Part shown: positions 7,860-16,865 of the stretch, piece by piece
Numbering within the stretch: position 1 is the stretch's first letter
Layout: each line of letters starts with the position of its first letter
NCBI GenBank assembly: GCA_965230795.1
Contig: OZ246020.1
Coordinates: 930,001-994,000, forward strand
Length of the DNA stretch: 64,000 bases
Direction of reading: 5' to 3'
DNA from: PZPK01 sp965230795
GTDB taxonomy: Bacteria; Pseudomonadota; Gammaproteobacteria; Pseudomonadales; Oleiphilaceae
The notes under the pieces: model-generated
What the model saw: the letters and a program-made list of their open reading frames with translations, nothing else
The model's database searches: none
What the model was told of the DNA's origin: nothing
Program-made: the position numbers and the translations under genes

Positions 7860-10538
7860 ATGGCAGATATTATCGGAATTGGATTGAGTGGACTGAGAGC
7901 CCATCAGGTGGCGCTCTCTGTTACCGGTAACAATGTAGCGAATACCAATACCGAGGGGTATACCCGCCAGCAGGCTGTATTTGAGGATAATTTTTCCCTC
8001 CGAACGGGGTCGGGATATCTGGGGCAGGGCGTCAGCATCGAAACCATTCGCCGTATTTCAGAGAGCTTCATTGTTGAGCAGGTGCGTGCCGATACGACCG
8101 TTTATGCAGAGCGCAATGCGCTGCTCGAACAGGCTGGAGCAGTCGATAATCTAATAGCCAGCACCTCAACGGGTCTGACGCCCGCATTAAGTAATTTTTT
8201 TCAGGCCTTTCAGGGTGCTGCGGATGATCCAACATCTGTTCCCCAGCGACAGCTGTTGCTGACACAAACCGAGGGCCTGGTTTCCCGTTTTCGTTCGCTG
8301 GACCAGCGTTTGAAAACCCAGTTGGACAATATCGATCAGGAGCTGGAAGCATCGGTCTCCAAGATTAACAGTCTGGCGCAGAGTCTGGCGGAACTGAACC
8401 AGTCCATTGCCACCGCAACCGCGGCGGGTCAGGGAGATTTGCCTAACGATCTGCTGGACGAACGCGATGAAACCCTGCGAAAGCTTTCGGAAATGGTAAA
8501 CGTTTCATCATTTGATCTGGGTGATGGTCGCGTCAATGTGTTCGTTGGGAATGGACAGCCATTGGTTGTGGGCAATGACTTTACGCGCATGGCTGCCGTC
8601 ACCAGTCCAAAAGATTCATCAAAACTGGAAATTGCACTCACCTCCAATGGCACCAATCAGATCATCACTGATGACCTTACCGGAGGACGTATCGGCGGGT
8701 TGGTGGAATTCAGGGAAACGGATCTGACACAGGCTATTAACAGTCTGGGGCGCATTGCCATGGCGTTCTCTGAAACGATTAATGACCAGCATTCCCTGGG
8801 AATGGATCTGGAGAACAATCTGGGTGGACCATTTTTTAACGACATCAATTCGCAGTCCCTGGCACGAGCTCGAGTGATACCCAATGGCAATAACCTGCCA
8901 CCTTCTGATCAGATTATGCGAGTCGAGATTATCGATACTGCACAACTGACCACTGATAATTACGAAATCCGCTTCGAGGGACCCAGTGATACAGACTACG
9001 TCGTTTACAGTGGCGCAGACAATACAGTTGTCACTAAGGCTTCACTGCCAGGCGTCTTCCCGACAACGCTGGAAGTGGACGGTTTTGAGATTCAGTTCGA
9101 AAGCGGAACCTTCAAGACGGGGGATCGCTTTACCTTGTTGCCCACGAGAGATGGTGCTTCAAATATCACCCAGATCGTGGATCGGGTTGAAGAAATTGCC
9201 TTGGCGGCGCCGATTCGGGCCGATGCCAATTACGGAAATACTGGAAATGGTCAAATTACCTCCGGCGTCATGCTGGATGTGGAAAACCCCTTGACCAACC
9301 AGACCATTCCCATTTTCGCAAATACAGGAGAGTTGTCGCCTCCCTTGGGTATTCGCTTTCTTAGTGACACGGTATACGACGTGGTGGACCTGAGTGATCC
9401 GGCTAATCCGGTTCCGCTGGACCCTCCCATGAACAATAGGCACTACGCTCAGGGCCTGTCCAACAAAATATTTACCGAAGACCCCGGGCAGACCCTTGTG
9501 TCAGCGGGTGGTCCCGATACTCTGGTGGTACCTGCTCCAGGAGCGGGCCCGTTTGTGAACGGCTACGGCGCGCAGAACCTGAACTTCCTCTCCCGTGATC
9601 CGAATACCGGGATTGTTACCGGACAAACCGTGAGTATCGCGGCGAACAGCTCGGCGGCAGATATTGCAGCAGATTTGCAAAACGTCTCAGGGGTTGAGGT
9701 CAATGCTTACACCCTGGTGCGCCTGGATAATTTCGTCGATGATGGTGATCCCACTCCACTGGGTTTACAGATCAATGGCGAAGTGTTGACCGTTACACCG
9801 CCCGATACCTTTGGCCCCGATGCCTTGGCGGATTTGATCAACGCCAATACCACTCTTCAGGATCAGAATATTGTCGCCACCTCCAACGGTGTGCACCTTG
9901 ATATTCGCAGCTTCACCGGTGACGATATTGAAGTGGTGGTCACAGGCGCCGGCGATAGCATTGATGTCAGCAAGCTGGATCCCTACAGTGCAGGAACACC
10001 CGTACTTGCGACTCAAACAGTCGCTGCCGGTCAGGGCGTTGCGGTGGGTGGTGCGCTGGATGTACGTATGGCCGATGGCATCAGTTTCACGGCGGATGCG
10101 TCCACCGTGTTTGATCTCGCTCCCGTCGCGGAATCAACGTACTACGGCTTTCAGTTCGAAATACAGGGAGAAGTCGAAGCGGGTGATCGTTTCACTATCG
10201 ATTACAACACTGACGGGGTTTCAGACAACCGCAATGCCCTGGGCATCGCAGCGCTGGAAGGTGCTGGTACTATCGGCAATGGCATCATCAGTTACGGCGA
10301 AGCCTACTCGCAGATTGTTGAAGAGATAGGTACTGTCACCAATCGTGCCCGTTTGGATGCGGAAGCTGCAGAAGCCTTGCTAAATCAGTCGATTGCCAAC
10401 AGGGAGTCGATTTCCGGTGTTAACCTGGACGAAGAGGCAGGGCGTTTGATCCAGTTTCAGGCGGCCTACAACGCCTCCGCGCAAGTGGTATCGGTTGCGA
10501 GAGAGCTATTTGATACCCTGCTGGGAGCCTTCCGATGA
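7860..10538 (+). CDS. flgK: FlgK, hook-filament junction protein 1 (very long form)
   Basis: First junction protein between hook and filament. The N-terminal domain is typical (IGIGLSGLRAHQVALSVTGNN, NTNTEGYTRQQ), and the C-terminus SGVNLDEEAGRLIQFQAAYN is diagnostic of FlgK. At 892 residues it is about 350 longer than the Salmonella protein. The extra sequence sits centrally (roughly 330-780) and is acidic, rich in Asp, Thr, Asn and Pro, consistent with added surface domains. A strong AGGAGG precedes the ATG. The reading frame is open throughout. Confidence 0.97.
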   Translation: MADIIGIGLSGLRAHQVALSVTGNNVANTNTEGYTRQQAVFEDNFSLRTGSGYLGQGVSIETIRRISESFIVEQVRADTTVYAERNALLEQAGAVDNLIASTSTGLTPALSNFFQAFQGAADDPTSVPQRQLLLTQTEGLVSRFRSLDQRLKTQLDNIDQELEASVSKINSLAQSLAELNQSIATATAAGQGDLPNDLLDERDETLRKLSEMVNVSSFDLGDGRVNVFVGNGQPLVVGNDFTRMAAVTSPKDSSKLEIALTSNGTNQIITDDLTGGRIGGLVEFRETDLTQAINSLGRIAMAFSETINDQHSLGMDLENNLGGPFFNDINSQSLARARVIPNGNNLPPSDQIMRVEIIDTAQLTTDNYEIRFEGPSDTDYVVYSGADNTVVTKASLPGVFPTTLEVDGFEIQFESGTFKTGDRFTLLPTRDGASNITQIVDRVEEIALAAPIRADANYGNTGNGQITSGVMLDVENPLTNQTIPIFANTGELSPPLGIRFLSDTVYDVVDLSDPANPVPLDPPMNNRHYAQGLSNKIFTEDPGQTLVSAGGPDTLVVPAPGAGPFVNGYGAQNLNFLSRDPNTGIVTGQTVSIAANSSAADIAADLQNVSGVEVNAYTLVRLDNFVDDGDPTPLGLQINGEVLTVTPPDTFGPDALADLINANTTLQDQNIVATSNGVHLDIRSFTGDDIEVVVTGAGDSIDVSKLDPYSAGTPVLATQTVAAGQGVAVGGALDVRMADGISFTADASTVFDLAPVAESTYYGFQFEIQGEVEAGDRFTIDYNTDGVSDNRNALGIAALEGAGTIGNGIISYGEAYSQIVEEIGTVTNRARLDAEAAEALLNQSIANRESISGVNLDEEAGRLIQFQAAYNASAQVVSVARELFDTLLGAFR

Positions 10539-10621
10539 ATCTTTTGACTCGGCTCCACATTCGCTTAATTGAACATCCTTCTATTGCGGCGCTGGTTCGC
10601 CGAAGCGTTGGTGCACTATGA
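10535..10621 (+). CDS. candidate 28-residue small protein coupling flgK to flgL
   Basis: The ATG at 10535 overlaps the flgK TGA as ATGA, and its TGA at 10619-10621 overlaps the flgL ATG (10618-10620) as ATGA. GGGAG at 10523-10527 sits seven bases before the start, a well-placed Shine-Dalgarno. The peptide begins MNLLTRLHIRLIEHPS and ends in RRSVGAL. It is basic (four Arg, two His, one Glu) and could form an amphipathic helix. flgL itself lacks a good ribosome site, so this ORF may serve to deliver ribosomes to it. I recognise no homologue; function unknown. Confidence 0.55.
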   Translation: MNLLTRLHIRLIEHPSIAALVRRSVGAL

Positions 10622-11835
10622 GAGTTTCCACTCAACAGATTTTCGGGCGCGGTATTCAGGAGATTCAGAATGTCACCGCTCAGCAGCAGAAGACGCAGCT
10701 ACAGCTTTCCACCGGCAAAAAAGTACTCACGCCTGCGGACGATCCTGTGGCCTCTACCCGGATTCTGGAGTTGAATCAGGAACTGGCATTGAATGCCCAG
10801 TTTCAACGCAATATCGAGCTGGTCGAAGGCCGTTTGAAACTGCAGGATGACTTGCTTGGTGGCATCACGGATGTGGTTCAACGTATACGTGAGCTGGCTG
10901 TCACAGCCGGTAACGGTGCGCTGAATGAAAGTGATCTGAAATCAATCGGTGCCGAGGTTGAAGAGCGCCTGGGGCAGCTGGCCGGTTTGCTGAATACCCA
11001 GGAAGCCAGCGGCGAGTATGTATTTGCGGGATTTCAGGGCAACACTGAACCCTTTCAGAAAAATGTCTCAGGTGCCTATGAGTATCGGGGGGATGAAGGC
11101 AGACGTTTTGTCCAGATAGAACCCAGCGTGACTATTGCGTCGACAGAAAATGGTAAGGAAATCTTTCAGGATATCCCCGCCGTGGATCGTACGTTCTTTA
11201 CTACGGCCAGCCCCAACAATCAGGCCAACCCACCCGGACAGATTACCGTCGGTCAGGTGATTGACCAGGAAGTCTATGATGAGTTTTATCCCGAGGATAT
11301 GACCATTACCTTCACCTCCGCGACAACCTTTAATGTGACGGAGTCTTCCACCGGACGAACGCTTCTGGCCAATGCCAGCTACACACCCAGTCAGCCTATT
11401 CAGGTTCAGGGTGTGCAGTTTGAGATTGCCGGAAGTCCTGTAACTGGTGATAGTTTTTTTGTTGAATCCACTGCCAAACAGGGCGTACTGACAACCATAG
11501 AGAAGTTTGTCTATGGTCTCGAAAATTTCAACAATACTTCCCAGGGGCGCGATATCTTCGATGAGATGTTAGCTTCCACGCTTTCCAATCTGGACAACGC
11601 ACAGACCTCCATACTGGAAGCCCGCTCGCAGATTGGTGCGCGTCTCAATACCATCGAAACCACGGATGAGCAGCTCAAGGATGTGGAAATACTGACCCAG
11701 GAATTCCTCAATGATCTGGAAGCTGTCGACTATGCAGAAGCTGTCAGTCTGTTGTCGATACAGCAATTTACCCTGGAAGCCGCCTATTCGTCCTTTTCTC
11801 AGATCACGTCCCTTTCCTTGTTTGATCGCTTGTAA
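10618..11835 (+). CDS. flgL: FlgL, hook-filament junction protein 3
   Basis: A 405-residue flagellin-like junction protein. The N-terminus carries the flagellin-family signature (RVSTQQIFGRGIQEIQ ... LSTGKKVLTPADDP). The C-terminus has the paired helix QFTLEAAYSSFSQITSLSLFD. It links FlgK to the filament. The ATG has no convincing ribosome site of its own. It overlaps the stop of the candidate small ORF at 10535-10621, suggesting translational coupling. No flagellin gene follows; the locus ends here. Confidence 0.96.
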   Translation: MRVSTQQIFGRGIQEIQNVTAQQQKTQLQLSTGKKVLTPADDPVASTRILELNQELALNAQFQRNIELVEGRLKLQDDLLGGITDVVQRIRELAVTAGNGALNESDLKSIGAEVEERLGQLAGLLNTQEASGEYVFAGFQGNTEPFQKNVSGAYEYRGDEGRRFVQIEPSVTIASTENGKEIFQDIPAVDRTFFTTASPNNQANPPGQITVGQVIDQEVYDEFYPEDMTITFTSATTFNVTESSTGRTLLANASYTPSQPIQVQGVQFEIAGSPVTGDSFFVESTAKQGVLTTIEKFVYGLENFNNTSQGRDIFDEMLASTLSNLDNAQTSILEARSQIGARLNTIETTDEQLKDVEILTQEFLNDLEAVDYAEAVSLLSIQQFTLEAAYSSFSQITSLSLFDRL

Positions 11836-11998
11836 CGCAGCGCTGGGACTGGTCGGGTTTCTATGGCAAGCTAGCACTCCTGTAGCCGGCTTGTCCTATG
11901 TGATTGCCAGGCTTTTACACAGGCAACAAATCCAAATACGGTATTGGCGCGTTTAATTGCCGTCCAACCATTCACAATGAGCTTAGAAGGAGAAATTT

Positions 11999-12484
11999 GT
12001 GGCGGACCTTTATGACTATAAAGTGACAACCATCAAGGGACAGGAAACCAACCTGGAAGACTATCGCGGCAAGGTACTGTTGATTGTTAACACCGCCAGC
12101 AAATGCGGTTTCACACCGCAGTTCAAGGGGCTCGAAGCCTTATACGAGAAATATCGGGATCAGGGCCTGGAGATACTCGGCTTTCCCTGCAATCAGTTTT
12201 TGAAACAGGATCCGGGTTCAGATGCAGAAATCAGCGAGTTTTGTGAGCTCAATTACGGGGTTACTTTCCCCATGTACTCCAAAATCGATGTCAATGGTCC
12301 GGATGCTCATCCCCTGTTTGAACATTTAAAGAGTGCCGCCAAGGGCTTGCTGGGATCTGAAAAAATCAAATGGAACTTCACCAAGTTTCTGGTGGGCAAG
12401 GATGGCAATGTGATCAAGCGCTATGCGCCAAAAACGGAACCGAAAGACATTGAGACGGATCTTGAAGCGGCTCTGGCCGGTTAG
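11999..12484 (+). CDS. glutathione peroxidase family protein
   Basis: 161 residues of the thiol-dependent GPx family that reduces hydrogen and lipid peroxides, using thioredoxin or glutathione. Catalytic residues are visible: Cys36 in TASKCGFTP, Gln70 in LKQDPG, Trp125-Asn126 in WNFTKF. FPCNQF (62-67) is a family hallmark. The active site carries Cys rather than selenocysteine. There is no signal peptide, so it is probably cytoplasmic. The start is GTG, supported by AGAAGGAGA about seven bases upstream. It is unrelated to the flagellar genes before it and separated from them by 163 bp. Confidence 0.93.
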   Translation: MADLYDYKVTTIKGQETNLEDYRGKVLLIVNTASKCGFTPQFKGLEALYEKYRDQGLEILGFPCNQFLKQDPGSDAEISEFCELNYGVTFPMYSKIDVNGPDAHPLFEHLKSAAKGLLGSEKIKWNFTKFLVGKDGNVIKRYAPKTEPKDIETDLEAALAG

Positions 12485-12510
12485 GAATTTGCCTGAGAGT
12501 GTGTGCTTGT

Positions 12511-12534
12511 GACGACTGAAGCGTTTCAGTCGTC
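12511..12534 (+). terminator. hairpin between convergent genes
   Basis: GACGACTGAA at 12511-12520 pairs perfectly with TTCAGTCGTC at 12525-12534 around a four-base loop. It lies just after the peroxidase stop and overlaps the last codons of the convergent gene. It lacks a clean T run on either strand, so it may act as a stabilising or Rho-assisted end rather than a strong intrinsic terminator. Confidence 0.5.
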
Positions 12535-13308
12535 ATAGGTGTTTTTCTTCTTCCAGTCGTCATCATCCTTGAGAAAATCGCTCCATTCATCACTGGCTTC
12601 AAGTTTGGACTGACTTGCCGCACGAGTGGCCTGCTTTTGTCCATCCGCATGTTGCTCCAGTTCCTTTATTTTTCTGCGATACTGGGTAATCGCTTGCGCG
12701 GCCTGAGGATGATTCGCCATGTCCTTAAACGCTGCGATTGCGTTGTGATAGTTGTGAATAGCTACCCGGGGTTTTTCGATTTTAATCGCCTGTTCCGCGC
12801 GCGCGGCGAACATATCCGCTTTCGATTGGCTGGCAGCAAATACGATTTGGCTGAGATATTTTTTGGTGCTGGCAGCATCGAGCAGTTTTCGTTTGTTCTG
12901 AGTCTGAATAAAGGTGTACAGCACCTGCAGTAACTTGCGAACTTCTTTTCCGGCGTTCTCGTCGCGTATTTTAACCGGTTTGAAGCTGGGATTGTTTTCC
13001 TGAATATTTTTCAGAAACTCCCGATCCTGTTCGAGATTTTCCATGGTACGGGCATCATTTTTAAGGCCTGCCAGTTCCTGTAGTGTTTCGATGGAGCGCT
13101 CCGCAATCATCGCGCGCAATTCATTGGTGAGGTACTGAGGCGGTAGTTCATGCAGCAGACACTGCATCCTGCGATGTCGTTCAGTGAGAGCCGAGATCTT
13201 TCTGACTTTTTCAACGCGCGCGCGTTCCCGCGCCTGGCCAATATAAATAACTACGATACAAACGCAGATGATGGCGAAGATTGCTATGGTGATATGGGTG
13301 ACAGACAT
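12526..13308 (-). CDS. unknown membrane-anchored protein
   Basis: Starting at the ATG at 13308 gives 260 residues; a TTG seven codons upstream is less likely. Residues about 5-24 form one transmembrane helix (ITIAIFAIICVCIVVIYIG). A long, charged, mostly helical cytoplasmic part rich in Lys, Gln and Ala follows, with a TPR-like stretch (ARAEQAIKIEKPRVAIHNY) near 175-195. The C-terminal tail is acidic (SDFLKDDDDW). This suggests a membrane-tethered scaffold or adaptor. I do not recognise the family. It is isolated between gpx and glcB, converging with the first and divergent from the second. Confidence 0.75.
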   Translation of the reverse strand: MSVTHITIAIFAIICVCIVVIYIGQARERARVEKVRKISALTERHRRMQCLLHELPPQYLTNELRAMIAERSIETLQELAGLKNDARTMENLEQDREFLKNIQENNPSFKPVKIRDENAGKEVRKLLQVLYTFIQTQNKRKLLDAASTKKYLSQIVFAASQSKADMFAARAEQAIKIEKPRVAIHNYHNAIAAFKDMANHPQAAQAITQYRRKIKELEQHADGQKQATRAASQSKLEASDEWSDFLKDDDDWKKKNTYDD

Positions 13309-13612
13309 AGTTAAGCATCTAAAAAACAATAAATTTTTTGAATTACTGAATTGAGTATAGACGAAGCTTGCCTAAATAGAATGTGTGAAATCTATTCGGC
13401 ATGTATCTGCGCTGTGACTGCAAGGGGGAAAAGCAAAGCTGGCAGATGCCGTGACTGCCCGGCTGCTTATCTGTTTTGATTTGGGGTTTTGGGGTTTTTC
13501 ATGTAAAATCTTGCGCCTTTTCCAGCTCGGAAGGTCTAAACCAGGCGGTTAATTTCGCTCGCCCGGTGCTTCCGAAAACACACCTTATTTTAGCGTTGAG
13601 GCTGATACTAAG
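13309..13612. other. 304-bp spacer with divergent promoter region
   Basis: Gene-free DNA between the unknown protein gene (minus) and glcB (plus). It holds the candidate glcB promoter at 13481-13509 and a leader with inverted arms TCGGAAG (13527-13533) and CTTCCGA (13569-13575). The conserved CTCTCAGG core of a glycine riboswitch was looked for and not found. A G-rich, T-rich block (GGGGTTTTGGGGTTTTT) lies just before the candidate -10 box. Confidence 0.6.
13481..13509 (+). promoter_or_regulatory. candidate sigma-70 promoter of glcB
   Basis: A -35-like TTGGGG (13481-13486), a 17-base spacer and a -10 box TAAAAT (13504-13509) precede glcB by about 100 bases. The -35 match is weak, as expected for an activator-dependent carbon-source promoter. 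Not proven. Confidence 0.35.
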
Positions 13613-15784
13613 ATGACAGAACGTATTCAGGCTGGCGGCCTGCAAGTCGCAAAAGAGCTGTACGATTTCGTAAACGAAAAAGCAATCCCGGGCACAGGTG
13701 TTGATCCTGAGCAGTTTTGGTCAGGTTTCGGTGCGATCGCCAACGAGCTGGCACCACGCAACCGCGAATTGCTGGCGAAGCGAGATGACATTCAAGCGAA
13801 AATCGATGCTTACCACACCGAACGTAAAGGTCAGCCTCACAACTTCGCTGAGTATAAAGCCTTTTTGCAGGACATTGGTTACCTGGTTCCAGAGGGAGCG
13901 GATTTTTCCGCGACCACGGAAAATGTAGAGCCTGAGATTGGTCAGATGGCTGGTCCGCAGCTGGTGGTTCCTGTGATGAACGCGCGTTTCGCGCTTAACG
14001 CGGCCAATTCACGTTGGGGTTCTCTGTATGATGCCCTTTATGGCACCAACGTGATTTCCGAAGAGGGTGGCGCTGAAAAGGGATCCAGTTACAACAAGGT
14101 TCGTGGCGACAAGGTCATTGCCTACGCACGGGCTTTCCTGAATGATGCTGCGCCATTGGCTGCTGGTGATCATGCAGACAGCACAGGCTATCAGGTTGTT
14201 GATGGCACATTGCAGGTCAGCCTGAAAGATGGTTCAACCAGCGGATTGAAAGATACGGAAAAATTTGTCGGCTATACCGGTGACGCAACGGCGCCAACCG
14301 GTATTCTGCTTCAGAACAACGGTTTGCGTTTCGAGATTCAGATCGATGCCACCAGCCCCATTGGTCAGACTGACGCAGCAGGCGTGAAAGATGTACTGAT
14401 GGAAGCTGCTCTGACTACCATTATGGATTGCGAAGACTCTGTTGCCGCCGTTGATGCTGAAGACAAGGTAATTACTTACGGTAACTGGTTGGGCCTGATG
14501 CAGGGTAACCTGGAAGAACAGGTAAGCAAAGGCGGCAAAACCTTTACGCGTCGTATGAATCCCGATCGCGAATACCTGAATCCTCAAGGCGAGTCCTTTA
14601 CCTTGAAGGGCCGTTCCATGTTGTTCGTGCGCAATGTGGGCCACCTGATGACCAATCCTGCAATTTTGCTGGAAGATGGTAGTGAAATTCCGGAAGGTAT
14701 TATGGATGGCATGATCACCACTTTGATCGCCATGCATGACCTGAAAGGCAATGCGCCCTTTAAAAACTCAACGACAGGTTCAGTAAATATCGTCAAGCCG
14801 AAGATGCACGGCCCTGAAGAAGTGGCCTTTGCCAATGAGCTCTTTGGTCGCGTCGAAGATGCCCTGGGCCTGCCCCGTTTCACCATGAAAATGGGTATTA
14901 TGGACGAGGAGCGTCGTACCACGGTTAACCTGAAAGAATGTATCCGCGCGGCGAAAGATCGTGTTGTCTTTATCAACACAGGCTTCCTGGATCGCACCGG
15001 TGATGAGATACATACCTCCATGCTGGCGGGTCCTTTCGTGCCCAAGACGGTCATGAAGCAGCAAACCTGGATCAACGCATACGAAGACTGGAACGTTGAT
15101 ACCGGTCTGGAAACGGGCCTACAGGGGCGCGCACAGATTGGTAAAGGCATGTGGCCTATCCCTGACGAGATGGGCATGATGATGGAACAGAAAATAGGCC
15201 ATCCGAAGTCTGGTGCCAATACTGCGTGGGTTCCTTCACCAACGGCAGCTACGCTGCACGCTTTGCACTACCATAAAGTGGACGTATTTGCGACGCAGGA
15301 CGAAATCAAGCAACGCGCTCATGCATCGGTTGATGACATTCTGACTATCCCTCTGCTGGAAGATCCGTCTTCCTTGTCTGCTGAAGACATTCAGCGCGAA
15401 ATTGACAACAACTGTCAGGGTATCCTGGGCTATGTTGTACGCTGGATTGACCAGGGTGTGGGATGTTCAAAAGTACCTGATATCAATAATGTTGGCTTGA
15501 TGGAAGATCGTGCAACCTTGCGTATTTCTTCCCAGCACGTCGCGAACTGGCTGGAGCATGGTGTTTGTAGCCGCGAGCAGGTGGAAGAAAGTCTGAAGCG
15601 TATGGCTGCGGTTGTAGACCAGCAGAACGCTGGTGATCCGAGCTACATCAATATGGCGCCGAACTTTGATGGCGTTGCGTTCCAGGCAGCCTCAGATCTT
15701 ATCTTCAAAGGGAAGGAGCAGCCAAGCGGTTACACAGAGCCTCTTCTGCACGCTTATCGTCTGAAGTTTAAAGCTCAGGCTTAA
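13613..15784 (+). CDS. glcB: malate synthase G
   Basis: Condenses glyoxylate with acetyl-CoA to malate in the glyoxylate/glycolate pathways. Length is 723 residues, the same as E. coli GlcB and unlike the roughly 530-residue isoform A. Family blocks include MKMGIMDEERRTTVNLKECI and INTGFLDRTGDEIHTS in the TIM barrel, and a C-terminal domain ending near LHAYRLKF. No isocitrate lyase or glycolate oxidase gene is nearby, so which route feeds it cannot be read here. The window also holds icd (25120), whose activity sets the split between the TCA and glyoxylate cycles. Confidence 0.98.
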   Translation: MTERIQAGGLQVAKELYDFVNEKAIPGTGVDPEQFWSGFGAIANELAPRNRELLAKRDDIQAKIDAYHTERKGQPHNFAEYKAFLQDIGYLVPEGADFSATTENVEPEIGQMAGPQLVVPVMNARFALNAANSRWGSLYDALYGTNVISEEGGAEKGSSYNKVRGDKVIAYARAFLNDAAPLAAGDHADSTGYQVVDGTLQVSLKDGSTSGLKDTEKFVGYTGDATAPTGILLQNNGLRFEIQIDATSPIGQTDAAGVKDVLMEAALTTIMDCEDSVAAVDAEDKVITYGNWLGLMQGNLEEQVSKGGKTFTRRMNPDREYLNPQGESFTLKGRSMLFVRNVGHLMTNPAILLEDGSEIPEGIMDGMITTLIAMHDLKGNAPFKNSTTGSVNIVKPKMHGPEEVAFANELFGRVEDALGLPRFTMKMGIMDEERRTTVNLKECIRAAKDRVVFINTGFLDRTGDEIHTSMLAGPFVPKTVMKQQTWINAYEDWNVDTGLETGLQGRAQIGKGMWPIPDEMGMMMEQKIGHPKSGANTAWVPSPTAATLHALHYHKVDVFATQDEIKQRAHASVDDILTIPLLEDPSSLSAEDIQREIDNNCQGILGYVVRWIDQGVGCSKVPDINNVGLMEDRATLRISSQHVANWLEHGVCSREQVEESLKRMAAVVDQQNAGDPSYINMAPNFDGVAFQAASDLIFKGKEQPSGYTEPLLHAYRLKFKAQA

Positions 15785-15810
15785 ATATTAAAGACGTAAA
15801 GCAAAACTTA

Positions 15811-15834
15811 AAAAGCCGGGGTTTCCCGGCTTTT
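15811..15834. terminator. bidirectional intrinsic terminator between glcB and egtD
   Basis: AAAAGCCGGG, loop GTTT, CCCGGCTTTT form a perfect ten-pair stem, followed on the plus strand by TTTTTT. The A tract on the other side gives a T run on the minus strand, so it can end both glcB and the convergent egtD. Confidence 0.9.
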
Positions 15835-15847
15835 TTGTATTCGGTGA

Positions 15848-16843
15848 CTATTCAGTGTTCGCCTGAAAGCAATGGAAACTGAAATACCCCTGAGAATCGT
15901 ACCAGCTCTGAAGGCGTTTGAAGCCGGCTTGATTCGCTAAGGCCTCAAACTGATCAGTGGTGTACTTGTAGGAGTTTTCTGTATGAATGGTTTCACCTTT
16001 GCGAAAGCGGATATTCTCATGATCAATTTGCACGCTATGGTCACGCGTGCAGCGTAGGTGCATTTCGACGCGCTGTTGGCTCGCATTGAATCGTGCCAGA
16101 TGTTCAAATCCGGCCACATCAAAATCAGTATTCAGAATGCGCGCAATATGATCCAGCAGATTCAGATTGAATCTGGCAGTGATTCCGCTGCGGTCGTTGT
16201 AAGCCCGGTGTAATACCTGAATGGGTTTGAGCAAATCAACGCCTATCAGCAAAGTGCCGTCTTTACCAATATAGCGTCTGATTTGTTTAAGAAGCTGGCA
16301 AGCCTCCTCTGGAGTGAAATTTCCAATCGTCGAGCCGGGGAAAAACGCTGTCTTTCTGGGAAAGTCCGCGACAGCCTTTGGTAGCTGACTCAAGACGGTA
16401 AAATCGGAACAGATCGCCTGGATATCGAGTTTGGGAAACTGTGCCTGCAAGTCCTCTGAAGACGCGATCAGACACTCTCGGGATATTTCAATGGGCACAT
16501 AGCTGCCCGGCAAGGCGTGTCGTAGTAGATAAGGGACTTTGTTACAGCTACCACTTCCGGGCTCCAGTAAGGCGCCGTCATGTGACAGATAGCTGGATAT
16601 TTCTTCGCCGTGTCGGGACAGGATGTCCTGTTCTGCTCGGGTTGGGTAGTATTCGGGAAGTTGCGTAATCTGATCAAACAGCCGGCTGCCTTTGTCGTCA
16701 TAGAAATACTTGGGCGATACCCATTTTTGCTCCGCTCTCAGGCCAGCCATCAATTCGCTGCGTTGATCACAAACAGGCGTGGGCACATCGTGGATCTGAA
16801 GGCCATTTTCGGTTTCACTCAGTTGGATAGCAGCATTCTGCAT
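15848..16843 (-). CDS. egtD: EgtD, L-histidine N-alpha-methyltransferase
   Basis: 331-residue SAM-dependent enzyme that trimethylates histidine to hercynine, the first step of ergothioneine synthesis. The SAM site LEPGSGSCNKV is at about 93-103. FFPGSTIGNFTPEEA, a hallmark of the family, is at 167-181. RFRKGETIHTENSYKYT near the C-terminus belongs to the histidine-binding region. It lies 22 bases downstream of egtB on the same strand, forming a two-gene operon. The product acts in the cytoplasm and supplies the substrate of EgtB. Confidence 0.95.
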   Translation of the reverse strand: MQNAAIQLSETENGLQIHDVPTPVCDQRSELMAGLRAEQKWVSPKYFYDDKGSRLFDQITQLPEYYPTRAEQDILSRHGEEISSYLSHDGALLEPGSGSCNKVPYLLRHALPGSYVPIEISRECLIASSEDLQAQFPKLDIQAICSDFTVLSQLPKAVADFPRKTAFFPGSTIGNFTPEEACQLLKQIRRYIGKDGTLLIGVDLLKPIQVLHRAYNDRSGITARFNLNLLDHIARILNTDFDVAGFEHLARFNASQQRVEMHLRCTRDHSVQIDHENIRFRKGETIHTENSYKYTTDQFEALANQAGFKRLQSWYDSQGYFSFHCFQANTE

Positions 16844-16865
16844 GATGACTCCCGTGGGCTGAGGT

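Noticed and set aside
13381..13482. Short Cys-rich plus-strand ORF (about 32 codons, five Cys) before glcB
   Set aside because: No Shine-Dalgarno and it ends around the candidate glcB promoter; it lies upstream of the predicted transcription start. Treated as chance.
13381..13612. Glycine riboswitch ahead of malate synthase
   Set aside because: Such riboswitches precede glcB in SAR11, so it was looked for, but the conserved core sequences are absent.
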